64,000 nt of DNA from positions 1,612,001-1,676,000 of the forward strand of contig OZ244935.1 of the NCBI GenBank assembly GCA_965222005.1. Reading direction: 5' to 3'. Position 1 is the first letter of the stretch, and the number at the start of each line of letters is the position of its first letter. Source of the DNA: CBDCTM01 sp965222005. Its GTDB lineage: Bacteria > Bacteroidota > Bacteroidia > Chitinophagales > Saprospiraceae. Position numbers and translations under genes: made by a program. Below are positions 53,908 through 62,160 of the stretch, one piece after another. The notes under the pieces are model-generated. The model saw only the letters and a program-made list of their open reading frames with translations, did no database searches and had not been told where the DNA came from.

Positions 53908-53976
53908 AGCGCAAATTTAAAACAAAAAGTTGTCACATTTTTTGTTTTAAACAATTTTTTGTTTTAAATTTGCGCT
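53908..53976 (+). promoter_or_regulatory. inverted repeat enclosing the glucosaminidase promoter
   Basis: The 21 bases AGCGCAAATTTAAAACAAAAA (53908-53928) recur inverted at 53956-53976. A further direct copy of TTTTTTGTTTTAAA lies between them (53937-53950). The right arm contains the -7 element, so a dimeric regulator bound here would cover the promoter. This is an inference from symmetry. Confidence 0.55.
53942..53972 (+). promoter_or_regulatory. consensus Bacteroidota promoter
   Basis: TTG (53942-53944), a 20-base spacer and TAAATTTG (53965-53972) match TTG-N20-TAnnTTTG exactly. The start of transcription would be near 53978, about 30 bases before the ATG at 54009. Confidence 0.75.
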
Positions 53977-54008
53977 GACAATCATCTCAAATCCTAAAAA
54001 CATGTACT

Positions 54009-54857
54009 ATGGGAAAATCAGTATTCAACAAAACCAGGAAAGTACTTATGCGCATTTTCAATTTCAAACTGTTGGCAAAAGGCATATATCAATACTGGCA
54101 ACAGATAGCTATACTGGCTGTATTGTTGGCCATTGTTGTACACAAGGACATGAGCCTGCAATTCAGCCTGAGCGCCGCTACTGTAAACCGGCTTGTGGAG
54201 TCTTCGGGCCTGATAGCTGCCGCAGAGAGTGCTACAGTCCAAACGACCGGCATGGACCTTGGGGCCAGCCTCTGGCAGGCGCTGCGCACCGGCGATAAAC
54301 CGGCAACGGTTGTTCCGGCTGTCGTGCCGAAAGGCTCCACCGATGACAACCTGGCCAACACCTATTCCAATATGACTTACAAGCAACCGGCAGCAGCCTA
54401 CACATCGAAGCTCAAAAAGCAGCGGGCCTATATTTCGCGCTTTGCAGAAGTGGCCAAAGTGGAAATGCGCAAATATGGCATCCCGGCCAGCATTACACTA
54501 GCGCAAGGCTTAATCGAGAGCAATGCAGGAGAAAGCCGGCTGGTATCGGAAAACAACAACCACTTTGGCATCAAGTGTTTTTCCAGTAAATGTAGGAAGG
54601 GGCATTGTAGCAACTATACCGACGACAGTCACAAGGATTTTTTCCGCAAGTTTGGTACTGCCTGGGAGAGCTACCGGGCGCACAGCCTGATGCTGCAGGG
54701 CAGGCGCTACAAGGAACTTAAACGGCTGGGCAACAAAGATTATAAAGGCTGGGCCAGAGGGCTAAAGCAGGCCGGCTATGCTACCGATACCCGCTATGCC
54801 CAAAAGCTTATCAATATAATAGAGGAGTTGAAATTGTATCAGTATGATGGAAGGTAG
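54009..54857 (+). CDS. Glucosaminidase-domain peptidoglycan hydrolase (GH73-like)
   Basis: This 282-residue protein has a single N-terminal membrane helix (about 31-44, WQQIAILAVLLAIVV), a linker rich in Ala, Ser and Thr, and a C-terminal glucosaminidase domain (about 138-278). Key motifs are GIPASITLAQGLIESNAGES, with Glu170 the likely acid catalyst, NNHFGIKC and FRKFGTAWESYRAHS. It should cut glycan strands in the periplasm while tethered to the inner membrane. It has its own consensus promoter and a terminator at 54925-54956. An overlapping 98-codon frame from 54002 is a shadow. Confidence 0.88.
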   Translation: MGKSVFNKTRKVLMRIFNFKLLAKGIYQYWQQIAILAVLLAIVVHKDMSLQFSLSAATVNRLVESSGLIAAAESATVQTTGMDLGASLWQALRTGDKPATVVPAVVPKGSTDDNLANTYSNMTYKQPAAAYTSKLKKQRAYISRFAEVAKVEMRKYGIPASITLAQGLIESNAGESRLVSENNNHFGIKCFSSKCRKGHCSNYTDDSHKDFFRKFGTAWESYRAHSLMLQGRRYKELKRLGNKDYKGWARGLKQAGYATDTRYAQKLINIIEELKLYQYDGR

Positions 54858-54924
54858 CTTTGGAGGGAGTATGGGAGCTTGAAGAAATGTTTGTTTGTTT
54901 CGTAGTGATGCTACGTATTTTCAT

Positions 54925-54956
54925 AAGGTTGCTCTGCCCGACAGACAACCTTTTTT
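54925..54956 (+). terminator. terminator after the glucosaminidase gene
   Basis: AAGGTTG (54925-54931) pairs with CAACCTT (54946-54952); TCT/AGA extends the stem with a bulge. A T-run follows. Confidence 0.85.
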
Positions 54957-55075
54957 ATACGTACCCAACAGTTTTAAAAAGTGTTAATTTATAAGCCTCT
55001 GCCCTACATTGGCATTGTATATGTGCCAACAATTTTGAACTTGCACTATACGTTTACTCTAAAACAGGATAAACC

Positions 55076-56032
55076 ATGCCAGGTATAAGACCATTCGCCA
55101 CTCTTTGTTCCATTCTTTTTTGCATTCAAATCATTACAGCGCAACCAGCGGAAAGCTTTACAGATTTGTCTTCTTATCTGGCTCATCACCAAATCGATGC
55201 ACAGGCACTTGATCAGGGGCTTTACATTTCGGAAGAGGTAGCAGGCAGCGGAGCCTTACCTCAGGCGGGGGATTATGTAATGGTAAAATATAGGGGCAAA
55301 TTGCTGGACGGGACGGTATTCGACCAGTCAGAAGAAGATGTCCCTTTCGTTTTTCAGCTCGGCTACCGGCAAGTGATTTTGGGATGGGAAAAGGGCATCC
55401 TTCATTTTAAAGTCGGAAGCAAAGGCCGCATGTTTGTGCCGCCGGGCCTGGCATATGGAAAGCGGGGTGTAGGAAAAGTGATTCCTCCGAATGCCGCGCT
55501 TATATTTGAAATCGAACTGCTGGACATTATGGACGTTGCTGAGTACGACCGGTATATGGTAGCCTTGGAAAAAAAAGAAAGAGAAGCCTTCGAAAAACAT
55601 CGACGTGAGCAGTTTGCGACCGACAAAAAGCTTATCCAGCAGTACTGTATTGACAACAAGTTGAAAACAAAAAGGACTTCGAGTGGCATTAGTTACGTTA
55701 TCACTAAAAAAGGCAAAGGCCAAACAGCCAACCCTGGCGATCAACTAAAAGTGCATTACGAAGGGCGTTTGCTGAATGGCACTTTGTTCGATAGCTCGTT
55801 CGGGGCCCAGCCCTTTAGTTTTGTGCTGGGCTCGGGCAAGGTGATCCCCGGTTGGGAAGAAGGCTTGCAGTTTTTCAAAAAGGGGAGTGAAGGTTGGCTA
55901 CTGTTACCTTCCAAATTGGCGTATGGCCCCATGTCGATTGATGAAGATAATATCCAAATACCGGCCAATTCAGCATTAGTTTTCAAAATAAAAGTATTGG
56001 ATATCGATCGGGCAACCGTTCAAAAGAAATAA
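55076..56032 (+). CDS. Exported double-FKBP peptidyl-prolyl isomerase
   Basis: This 318-residue protein has a signal peptide (ending IITAQ) and two FKBP-type isomerase domains. The first (about 60-155) has GDYVMVKYRGKLLDGTVFDQS, ILGWEKGILHFKVG and YGKRGVGKVIPPNAALIFE. The second (about 215-312) has GDQLKVHYEGRLLNGTLFDSS, VIPGWEEGLQFFKKG and IPANSALVFKIKVLDI. A charged helical linker joins them. It should assist folding of proteins in the periplasm. An inverted repeat TTGGCA-N9-TGCCAA lies upstream (55009-55029). It is monocistronic and ends at a strong terminator hairpin. Confidence 0.92.
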   Translation: MPGIRPFATLCSILFCIQIITAQPAESFTDLSSYLAHHQIDAQALDQGLYISEEVAGSGALPQAGDYVMVKYRGKLLDGTVFDQSEEDVPFVFQLGYRQVILGWEKGILHFKVGSKGRMFVPPGLAYGKRGVGKVIPPNAALIFEIELLDIMDVAEYDRYMVALEKKEREAFEKHRREQFATDKKLIQQYCIDNKLKTKRTSSGISYVITKKGKGQTANPGDQLKVHYEGRLLNGTLFDSSFGAQPFSFVLGSGKVIPGWEEGLQFFKKGSEGWLLLPSKLAYGPMSIDEDNIQIPANSALVFKIKVLDIDRATVQKK

Positions 56033-56049
56033 AATACCGAAAAAAGAGA

Positions 56050-56089
56050 CAACACGGGGCTTTCCAAACAGTTGGAAAGCCCCGTGTTG
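56050..56089. terminator. 16-bp terminator hairpin
   Basis: CAACACGGGGCTTTCC (56050-56065) pairs perfectly with GGAAAGCCCCGTGTTG (56074-56089). It separates the FKBP gene from the convergent minus-strand genes and can serve both directions. Confidence 0.85.
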
Positions 56090-56178
56090 TGTTTAACGGT
56101 AACGTATATGCAGCGTGACCAGCTTTTGCTGGGTATGGGTATGACCTTTATATATATTGCTAGCTTCTTGTCTTCTTT

Positions 56179-56535
56179 TTAATCCACTTTTGTATATAAA
56201 TACATGTTTCCGTCAGAAGGAGTTGCATCGCCATACATGTAGTTTTCGCAAAATTGATTAATAAATAGACCTTCGACATATTCAGGAAGAATCTTTAATC
56301 TAAAATATTGACCTCCACTCCAATTTACCTCTTCAATTTCCCATTGGTGTGTTGAGACTGTGTCAGTATATTCATTCCTGAATTCAAAAGTCAATTTATC
56401 TTCAGAAATTATAATATATCCACATGGTTGACTCATTAATTCGTTGGGTGTGCCTTTGGTGAAAGCTAACACAGTATAAAACAGACATGCCGAAATGTAA
56501 GACCGCTTATTATTCTTCTTTTGCTTTTTTTTCAT
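56179..56535 (-). CDS. Small protein of unknown function downstream of tatA
   Basis: This 118-residue protein has a basic N terminus (MKKKQKKNNKRSY) followed by a hydrophobic stretch (ISACLFYTVLAFT) that could be a signal anchor. The rest is beta-rich (GYIIISEDKLTFEFRNEYTD, then QWEIEEVNWSGGQYFRLKIL). No family was recognised. The start overlaps the last 26 bases of tatA, suggesting translational coupling. The frame runs back to 56601, but that part lies inside tatA and is unlikely to be used. Confidence 0.55.
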   Translation of the reverse strand: MKKKQKKNNKRSYISACLFYTVLAFTKGTPNELMSQPCGYIIISEDKLTFEFRNEYTDTVSTHQWEIEEVNWSGGQYFRLKILPEYVEGLFINQFCENYMYGDATPSDGNMYLYTKVD

Positions 56536-56737
56536 CCAAAGCCTTGCGATCCGCCTCTCGGATACCTTCCTTAATTTCTCCTTCAATAGTAGCCCTGGCA
56601 TTATTGAACTCCCGAATTCCCTTTCCCAGTCCGCGCATCAATTCCGGTATTTTTTTCCCACCGAACAATAACAGGATAACAAAAACTACCACAATGATCT
56701 CATATCCACCTAATCCAAATAATAAAATAATATTCAT
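56510..56737 (-). CDS. tatA: Twin-arginine translocase subunit TatA/E
   Basis: This 75-residue protein (MNIILLFGLGGYEIIVV) has one membrane helix, then the conserved FGGKKIPELMRGLGKGIREF hinge and amphipathic helix, and a charged C terminus. It forms the pore for folded proteins carrying twin-arginine signals. An ATG three codons earlier (56746) is also possible. No tatC is nearby. The small gene downstream overlaps its end. Confidence 0.93.
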   Translation of the reverse strand: MNIILLFGLGGYEIIVVVFVILLLFGGKKIPELMRGLGKGIREFNNARATIEGEIKEGIREADRKALDEKKAKEE

Positions 56738-56817
56738 GATATACATTTTAAGTGCTTACAAATTTATAAAAATCAAATCACATCATTATCAACCCTACCA
56801 GTCGCTTTAAGCGCCTG

Positions 56818-57771
56818 CTATTTCTTTAAGCCAATTTCTCTAAGCCGCTCGTCAAGGTACTCCCCCGCCGTGATCGGCTCGTAGGCCAAGGGGTGCTCGT
56901 CATTCACACAGCTACCCAGACAGCTAAGATCCATGGTGCTGCGGGGGTGCAGGAAAAAGGGAATGGACAAGCGAGGCAGATGCCATAGCTCCCTGGGGGG
57001 ATTAACCACCCGGTGTGTGGTAGATTTAAGATAATTATTGGTAAGACGCTGCAACATATCCCCAACGTTGATCACAATTTCATTGTCTTCAGGCAGGATA
57101 GGCATCCATTCATTGTCCATATTGAGCAATTGCAAACCACCGGCTGAAGCCCCTACCAGCAAGGTGATGAGGTTGATGTCTTCATGCTGCTCCGCGCGAA
57201 TAGCTGAATCGGGCTCTTGGGTAATGGGTGGATAGTGGATGGCACGCAAGATGCTGTTGCCATTGTAAACGCGGCTGTCGAAATAATCTTCTCCCAATTC
57301 CAGATGAAGCGCAATGGCTTTGAGCAAATGTGCCCCGGCTTTTTCAAACTGCCGATACAATTTTCTGCCCAGATCATTGAATTGAGGCACTTCACTCACC
57401 CACACATTCTCCGGATATTCCGTTTTGATCGGGTCGCCATCGGTTACCTCTTGCCCCAATTGGAAAAACTCTTTGAGATCACCAACCTCTGATTGCTTGG
57501 CGTGCTCTTTCCCAAAAGAGGTGTATCCACGTTGGCCGGCCAGGCCAGCTATTTCATATTGGCGCTTTACTTCCAAAGACTGGGCAAAAAACGCTTTGGC
57601 AGCATTGAAATAACCGTCGATCAGCTCTTGCGGGATGCCATGCCCTTTTACGGCTACAAAGCCGATTTCGTGAAAAGCCCTTCCCAGCGTATTGACAAAA
57701 AGGCTTCTTTCTTCCTCATTGCCATCAACAAATTTCGATAAATCAACTACAGGTATTGTCCTTGTACTCAT
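56818..57771 (-). CDS. 2-oxoglutarate/Fe(II)-dependent oxygenase, isopenicillin N synthase family
   Basis: This 317-residue protein has the IPNS-like layout: an N-terminal DIOX_N region (TIPVVDLSKF, AFHEIGFVAVKGHGIP) and the jelly-roll core. Iron ligands are seen as His196, Asp198 (QHEDINLITLL) and His253 (STTHRVVNPP). The 2-oxoglutarate carboxylate would be bound by Arg267 and Ser269 (LPRLSIPFFLHP). The substrate cannot be inferred. It lies alone between tatA and gldB on the same strand, and no biosynthetic cluster surrounds it. Confidence 0.9.
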   Translation of the reverse strand: MSTRTIPVVDLSKFVDGNEEERSLFVNTLGRAFHEIGFVAVKGHGIPQELIDGYFNAAKAFFAQSLEVKRQYEIAGLAGQRGYTSFGKEHAKQSEVGDLKEFFQLGQEVTDGDPIKTEYPENVWVSEVPQFNDLGRKLYRQFEKAGAHLLKAIALHLELGEDYFDSRVYNGNSILRAIHYPPITQEPDSAIRAEQHEDINLITLLVGASAGGLQLLNMDNEWMPILPEDNEIVINVGDMLQRLTNNYLKSTTHRVVNPPRELWHLPRLSIPFFLHPRSTMDLSCLGSCVNDEHPLAYEPITAGEYLDERLREIGLKK

Positions 57772-57862
57772 TGTGATAGTATTTTTCTGATAAATCAGTT
57801 GTTGAATCTAATATACTGCTTTTTAATCTAAACCGGCGAAGAAGAACAGCTATTTAGGCAGC

Positions 57863-58894
57863 TCACCGGCGGGGCTTATACTTGCTCTTTTGCAAAAGCT
57901 CTTGAGCATCCCCCAGGGCGAGCAATGCCTGCATACTGGTATTCGGATGCCGGCTCATATAGTTTTTCACTATCTGCCAGCCCAACCAATTGGCCGTTCT
58001 GCCAGGCGCTTCAGGCGGCATGCCCGGGGAGTGAGGGCTATGCTCCACCAATTTCCTGATCTTTTGATAATCATCTACATAAAGGAGTTGCTGATCCAAT
58101 AAGTAGGCCCACATTTGCTGCTCGTTTTGTGGCAGCCATTCGGTTTGAGCAGCAGTAAAGGCCAATTTTATACTGTCGGGAGTGTAAGGAAGGAGGTGGT
58201 CAAGTACATACAACTTCTTGCCATTATGGAGCATTATATCCAATAAACGCCGCCCTTTTGGCTCACCGGCCAAATCATCCACCACCGCTTGCATTGCTCT
58301 GCTGGACATATGCTCCTTGTTCATGCTGCGGCGGATATAGGCTGGAAAGAAGGAAGGATTGTAGTGCGGGTAATCTTGCCCCAGAAAGAAATCAAGCCCG
58401 ATCGCCAAAATATTATCATCCGCTGTAAAACAACCAAAGGAATACTCTGAAATGAAGGTGTAAAGTTGTGGATTCGGTAGCTCGGGGAAGTAATGTTTGA
58501 GCAATCGGAGGGGAAGTTTGAGCTCGTCTTGCAGCCAATCCAACTGATCATATACCAGCATGGTGGTATCGTAAAGTTGCCTGACAGGCTTGAATGACAG
58601 AAATTCGCTTACCGTTTGCAAGTATTTTTCATCGCCCGGCATATTTTTTCGAATGCCAATTACGTTGTTGAAATACACCTTCGAAAAGGTGGGATGCTCC
58701 TTCTCCAAAGCTTGTAATTGTTGAGCCAGTCGGAGGGTATCAATACTAAATAATTGCTTTTCGAATCGGTGAATGTTAAGGTTGACAGGGATAGCAGAAA
58801 CATCTGGAATATTTTTACCTTTGTCCGGCACACAAGTCTGCAACAGGCACAAAAGTAACAAGCCGAGCAGGTAGTTTTTTAAAGCCATATACAC
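57863..58894 (-). CDS. gldB: Gliding-motility lipoprotein GldB
   Basis: This 343-residue protein has a lipoprotein signal peptide with the lipobox LLQTC (cysteine at residue 21). GldB-type motifs include NLNIHRFEKQLFSID, ELPNPQLYTFISEY, AIGLDFFLGQDYPHY, GKKLYVLDHLLPYTPD, WLPQNEQQMWAYLL and PGRTANWLGWQIVKNYM. GldB is needed for gliding and for T9SS function in Bacteroidota. It is divergently transcribed from the PorT-like barrel gene. An ATG two codons in (58888) is an alternative start. Confidence 0.88.
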   Translation of the reverse strand: MYMALKNYLLGLLLLCLLQTCVPDKGKNIPDVSAIPVNLNIHRFEKQLFSIDTLRLAQQLQALEKEHPTFSKVYFNNVIGIRKNMPGDEKYLQTVSEFLSFKPVRQLYDTTMLVYDQLDWLQDELKLPLRLLKHYFPELPNPQLYTFISEYSFGCFTADDNILAIGLDFFLGQDYPHYNPSFFPAYIRRSMNKEHMSSRAMQAVVDDLAGEPKGRRLLDIMLHNGKKLYVLDHLLPYTPDSIKLAFTAAQTEWLPQNEQQMWAYLLDQQLLYVDDYQKIRKLVEHSPHSPGMPPEAPGRTANWLGWQIVKNYMSRHPNTSMQALLALGDAQELLQKSKYKPRR

Positions 58895-59027
58895 TAACTT
58901 TTATCGTTTTGAACCGTAAACACTATAAGTGAGCCTTTGATCAACAGCAAGGGTTAATCTACATCTTTTCAGCCCCAAAACCAATCCGATTGCATCGGTA
59001 GTATTGCTCATCAAAAACTTTTGAAGC

Positions 59028-59753
59028 ATGAAAAAAATTGTGACTCTGGCAGCTTTTCTGCTACTCCTGCTGCAAACTTCTTTTTCGCAAGAATTCCGTT
59101 TTGGGTTTCAGATCAGCCCGACTTTCAGCTGGATATCCTCCAGCGACAATAAGATCAACGGCAACGGCACCAATCTGGGCCTGCGCCTGGGGATGTTGGG
59201 TGAAAAATATTTTGCCGAAAATTACGCCATTCTAATGGGACTGGGCTTTGCCTTCAATCAGGGGGGCACCCTCAGGCACGATACCGGAGGCAATTTTTGG
59301 CCCAACTCCAGCCTGAGCGACGAAATGCTCAACACCGGCAACGATGCCCTTCCCAATGGCATCAACTTAAAATATGGCCTTCAGTATGTTGAATTGCCTT
59401 TAGCCCTGAAAATGCGGACCCAGGAGTTTGGCTATATTCGATACTATTTCGAAATTCCCCGCTTTACTCTGGGTATCAACACACAAGCGAGAGGAGCCAT
59501 CACCGGAGGCGGAATCAATGCGGAGAAGGAGAACATCAGCGAAGATGTGGTGTTTTTCAATGTAGCCTGGGGCCTGGGGGGCGGTATTGAGTACAACCTC
59601 AACGAAAGCACTTCTCTGATCGGCGGCCTTTTTTATCAAAACGGCTTCACGGATGCTACCAAAGATAAAAATGCGGTGAAAAACACCGGCGAAGCGGAAG
59701 ACTCAAAAGGCACAGTCAGTAGCATCACCTTGCGCTTGGGAGTGATGTTTTAG
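59028..59753 (+). CDS. PorT-family outer-membrane beta-barrel protein
   Basis: This 241-residue protein has a signal peptide (ending TSFSQ) followed by an eight-stranded-type barrel. Features are FGFQISPTFSWISS, NLGLRLGMLGEKYFAENYAILMG, GLQYVELPLALKMRT and a final strand TLRLGVMF. This is the outer_membrane beta-barrel family that includes the T9SS component PorT. Whether it is PorT itself or a paralogue is not decided here. Its position beside gldB fits a role in secretion or gliding. It is followed by nadC after 74 bases. Confidence 0.75.
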   Translation: MKKIVTLAAFLLLLLQTSFSQEFRFGFQISPTFSWISSSDNKINGNGTNLGLRLGMLGEKYFAENYAILMGLGFAFNQGGTLRHDTGGNFWPNSSLSDEMLNTGNDALPNGINLKYGLQYVELPLALKMRTQEFGYIRYYFEIPRFTLGINTQARGAITGGGINAEKENISEDVVFFNVAWGLGGGIEYNLNESTSLIGGLFYQNGFTDATKDKNAVKNTGEAEDSKGTVSSITLRLGVMF

Positions 59754-59827
59754 TATTTTTTGAAGGTTCCTTTGCTCTATTCTTTACTATACATTACTAT
59801 ACAAAACGCATAAAAGTACATCACCAT

Positions 59828-60691
59828 ATGATAGCCACATCCTCCATTTCAAGCCTTCAACTCAATGAGTTTATTGATGCTGCTCTCGCCGAAGATGTAG
59901 GCGCAGCCGATCACACCTCGCAGGCATGTATTTCGGCTGAGGTCATTAGCAAAGCCAAATTGCTGATAAAAGATGCCGGAGTGATAGCCGGTGTCGATCT
60001 GGCCCGCCATATTTTTGAGCGGGTAGATCCTCAGACAGTCGTAAAAGTATTTATCGATGATGGAACCAGCGTAAGCTTTGGCGACATTGCTTTTGAGGTA
60101 GAATGCAATGGCCGGGCCTTGCTGAAAGCCGAGCGCTTGGTACTCAATGCCATGCAACGGATGAGCGGCATTGCTACCCTCAGCAATCGGTTTAAATTTG
60201 AAGTCGAAGATCTGCCCGTAAAAATTCTGGATACCCGCAAGACAACCCCCCTGATCCGCTTTTTGGAAAAGTGGGCCGTGCGCATCGGAGGATGCCACAA
60301 CTATCGCTACGGTTTGTATGATCGCTTTATGATCAAGGACAACCACATTGATGCCTGTGGAAATATTACCAAAGCAATTGAAAAAGTAGCAGCCTACAAA
60401 ATACAAAATGAGCTGGATCAGCAAGTGACGATCGAGGTGAGGAACCTTGTGGAGTTGGACGAAGTGCTGAAGGCTGGGCAAGTGGATCGCATCATGTTCG
60501 ACAATTTTGAACTGCCCTTGCTGAGTGAAGCGGTACGGGTGGTGGATGGCCGCTTCGAAACCGAGGCATCTGGTGGGGTGAACATCAATACGGTGCGGAA
60601 GATCGGCCTGACGGGAGTGGATTACATATCGGTAGGAGCGCTTACTCACTCCGCACAAAGCATGGACATGAGCCTTAAAGTGGTTAAATAG
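59828..60691 (+). CDS. nadC: Nicotinate-nucleotide diphosphorylase (carboxylating), NadC
   Basis: This 287-residue enzyme converts quinolinate and phosphoribosyl pyrophosphate to nicotinate mononucleotide. Motifs are AEDVGAADHTSQA near the start, RLVLNAMQRMSGIAT, KILDTRKTTPLIRFLEKWAVRIGG read in two parts, HNYRYGLYDRFMIKDNH, EVRNLVEL and GVNINTVRKIGLTGVDYISVG. The residues that bind quinolinate and phosphate (Arg, Lys and His in the DTRKT and KDNH segments) are present. NadA is encoded 59 kb away. Confidence 0.96.
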   Translation: MIATSSISSLQLNEFIDAALAEDVGAADHTSQACISAEVISKAKLLIKDAGVIAGVDLARHIFERVDPQTVVKVFIDDGTSVSFGDIAFEVECNGRALLKAERLVLNAMQRMSGIATLSNRFKFEVEDLPVKILDTRKTTPLIRFLEKWAVRIGGCHNYRYGLYDRFMIKDNHIDACGNITKAIEKVAAYKIQNELDQQVTIEVRNLVELDEVLKAGQVDRIMFDNFELPLLSEAVRVVDGRFETEASGGVNINTVRKIGLTGVDYISVGALTHSAQSMDMSLKVVK

Positions 60692-60719
60692 CCCAAAAAG
60701 AGAATTTGGCAAATACGTA

Positions 60720-60750
60720 TTGTATGGCTGCCAAAGTCGCTCTATATTTG
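60720..60750 (+). promoter_or_regulatory. consensus promoter upstream of the O-antigen-ligase-like gene
   Basis: TTG (60720-60722), a 20-base spacer and TATATTTG (60743-60750) match TTG-N20-TAnnTTTG exactly. Transcription should start near 60756, which bears on the choice of start codon downstream. Confidence 0.75.
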
Positions 60751-60757
60751 AGCGAAA

Positions 60758-62068
60758 TTGATTTGCTCACCTGTTAGCAACCATACTTTGCACAAACCTT
60801 CCACTACCGGCATTGCCCGTTTTCGGATCACCAAAGATCAGTTGGTGCTCGGTTTTTGTTGCCTCCTGATCATCTCTATTATTTACTCTCCTTTTTTACT
60901 TTCGGTAAGCATGTTTGCTCTGGCAATACTCAGTATTGTACAGATCGGCTGGCCACCAGCACTTGACAGCGCTGCGATCAACAGGCTGAAAAAAGCATTC
61001 CGATACCCTGCTATGCTGATTCTGAGCCTGTCTTTTTTTATCGTTTTGTTGAGCTTTTGGCACACAGCTGACTATGGCTACTGGCTGGAGCGCTTGCGCA
61101 TCAAGCTTCCTTTTTTGGTATTGCCGCTGGTATTTATAGCTTTGCCGCGTTTTCATATCAAACAACTGAACTTCCTGTTTTACTTTTTGATGTGGACATT
61201 GTTTTTCACCTGCCTCGGAATAGGGATCAACTACCTGCTTCACTTTGATGAGATTAACTTGCTGATGACCAAGGGGCATCCTATGCCTACTCCCCGCAAT
61301 CACATCCGGCTCAGTTTGTTGATGGCCATCGGGATCGTTGGCGGCGGGCATTTGTACCTCCAAAAATACTATCTGCGCCATCGGCTTGAGCGCCCTCTTA
61401 TTTTAGCGGTCACTATTTTCCTTTTCTTCTTTATGCACCTCATGACGGTAAGAACAGGCTTGCTGGCGCTGTACTTCTCACTGTTGTTGTTGCTGATCAG
61501 CTATGTGCTGCGGTCCAGGCGATACTTTGTAAGCCTGCTGGCATTGCTGGGGCTGTTGAGCATACCGGTGATGGCCTACCTCTATATTCCCAGCATCAAC
61601 AAGCGGGTCGGATATATGCTACACGATTTGAATATGTACAGCCAGGGGAAGGGAGCTGTTTATTCAGATTCTGGCAGGCTTACTTCGTTGAAAATTGGCG
61701 CTCAGATATTCAGAGAGCATCCGGTATGGGGGGTGGGGGCAGGAAACTTGAGGGACGCCATGCAAAAGAAATATACTGCTGATTATCCCGATTATGAAAG
61801 TCCGCACATGCCCCACAACCAGTTTTTGTTTGTAGCTGCAGGGACAGGCGTGATCGGCTTGGTGGTCTTTTGCCTTTCGGTTTTTTACCCCTTGTTTTAT
61901 AAAAGAAATTATCAATTCGCGCTATTGACGGGCCTGTTTGCGATTTATTTTACGGGCATGATGCTGGAGCATATAATTGAAAATGCCGCTGGCGTGGCTA
62001 CTTTTTCCTTTTTTATACTCCTGTTGCTGAGTTATTTAAACAAGCCGGAAGAAGATAGTTGGGATTGA
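60758..62068 (+). CDS. O-antigen ligase/Wzy-like membrane protein
   Basis: This frame of up to 436 residues has about ten to twelve membrane helices. A Wzy_C-type soluble loop follows SDSGRLTSLKIGAQIF, with REHPVWGVGAGNLRDAM and MPHNQFLFVAAGTG. Such proteins ligate or polymerise surface polysaccharide at the periplasmic face of the inner membrane. The reading frame opens at a TTG (60758), but the promoter places the RNA start at about 60756, so a later TTG (60788) or another start is likelier. The N-terminal 10 residues are therefore uncertain. Confidence 0.8.
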   Translation: MICSPVSNHTLHKPSTTGIARFRITKDQLVLGFCCLLIISIIYSPFLLSVSMFALAILSIVQIGWPPALDSAAINRLKKAFRYPAMLILSLSFFIVLLSFWHTADYGYWLERLRIKLPFLVLPLVFIALPRFHIKQLNFLFYFLMWTLFFTCLGIGINYLLHFDEINLLMTKGHPMPTPRNHIRLSLLMAIGIVGGGHLYLQKYYLRHRLERPLILAVTIFLFFFMHLMTVRTGLLALYFSLLLLLISYVLRSRRYFVSLLALLGLLSIPVMAYLYIPSINKRVGYMLHDLNMYSQGKGAVYSDSGRLTSLKIGAQIFREHPVWGVGAGNLRDAMQKKYTADYPDYESPHMPHNQFLFVAAGTGVIGLVVFCLSVFYPLFYKRNYQFALLTGLFAIYFTGMMLEHIIENAAGVATFSFFILLLLSYLNKPEEDSWD

Positions 62069-62087
62069 AGTATTGAGGGGATTGCAT

Positions 62088-62127
62088 GAAAAGCGATTTG
62101 CCAACACGAGTCAACAAATCGCTTTTC
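62088..62127. terminator. bidirectional terminator between convergent genes
   Basis: GAAAAGCGATTTG (62088-62100) pairs perfectly with CAAATCGCTTTTC (62115-62127). It lies between the ligase-like gene and the convergent POT transporter. Confidence 0.85.
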
Positions 62128-62160
62128 GCAGATCCCTAAAAGATCAAATCTTCAGGTGCA

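Larger units (their letters stand above)
53497..54008. other. non-coding gap between Fic and the glucosaminidase gene
   Basis: This stretch of about 510 bases holds the right-hand 12-base repeat, then about 250 bases with no recognised feature, then the inverted repeat and promoter at 53908-53976. No protein gene was seen. Confidence 0.5.

Noticed and set aside
54002..54298. 98-codon frame starting 7 bases before the glucosaminidase start
   Set aside because: It is out of frame with the real gene and its Cys/His-rich residues look like a frameshifted reading, not a family.
59849..60712. 287-codon open frame antisense to nadC
   Set aside because: nadC on the other strand has full catalytic motifs; this frame is a shadow of its codon pattern.
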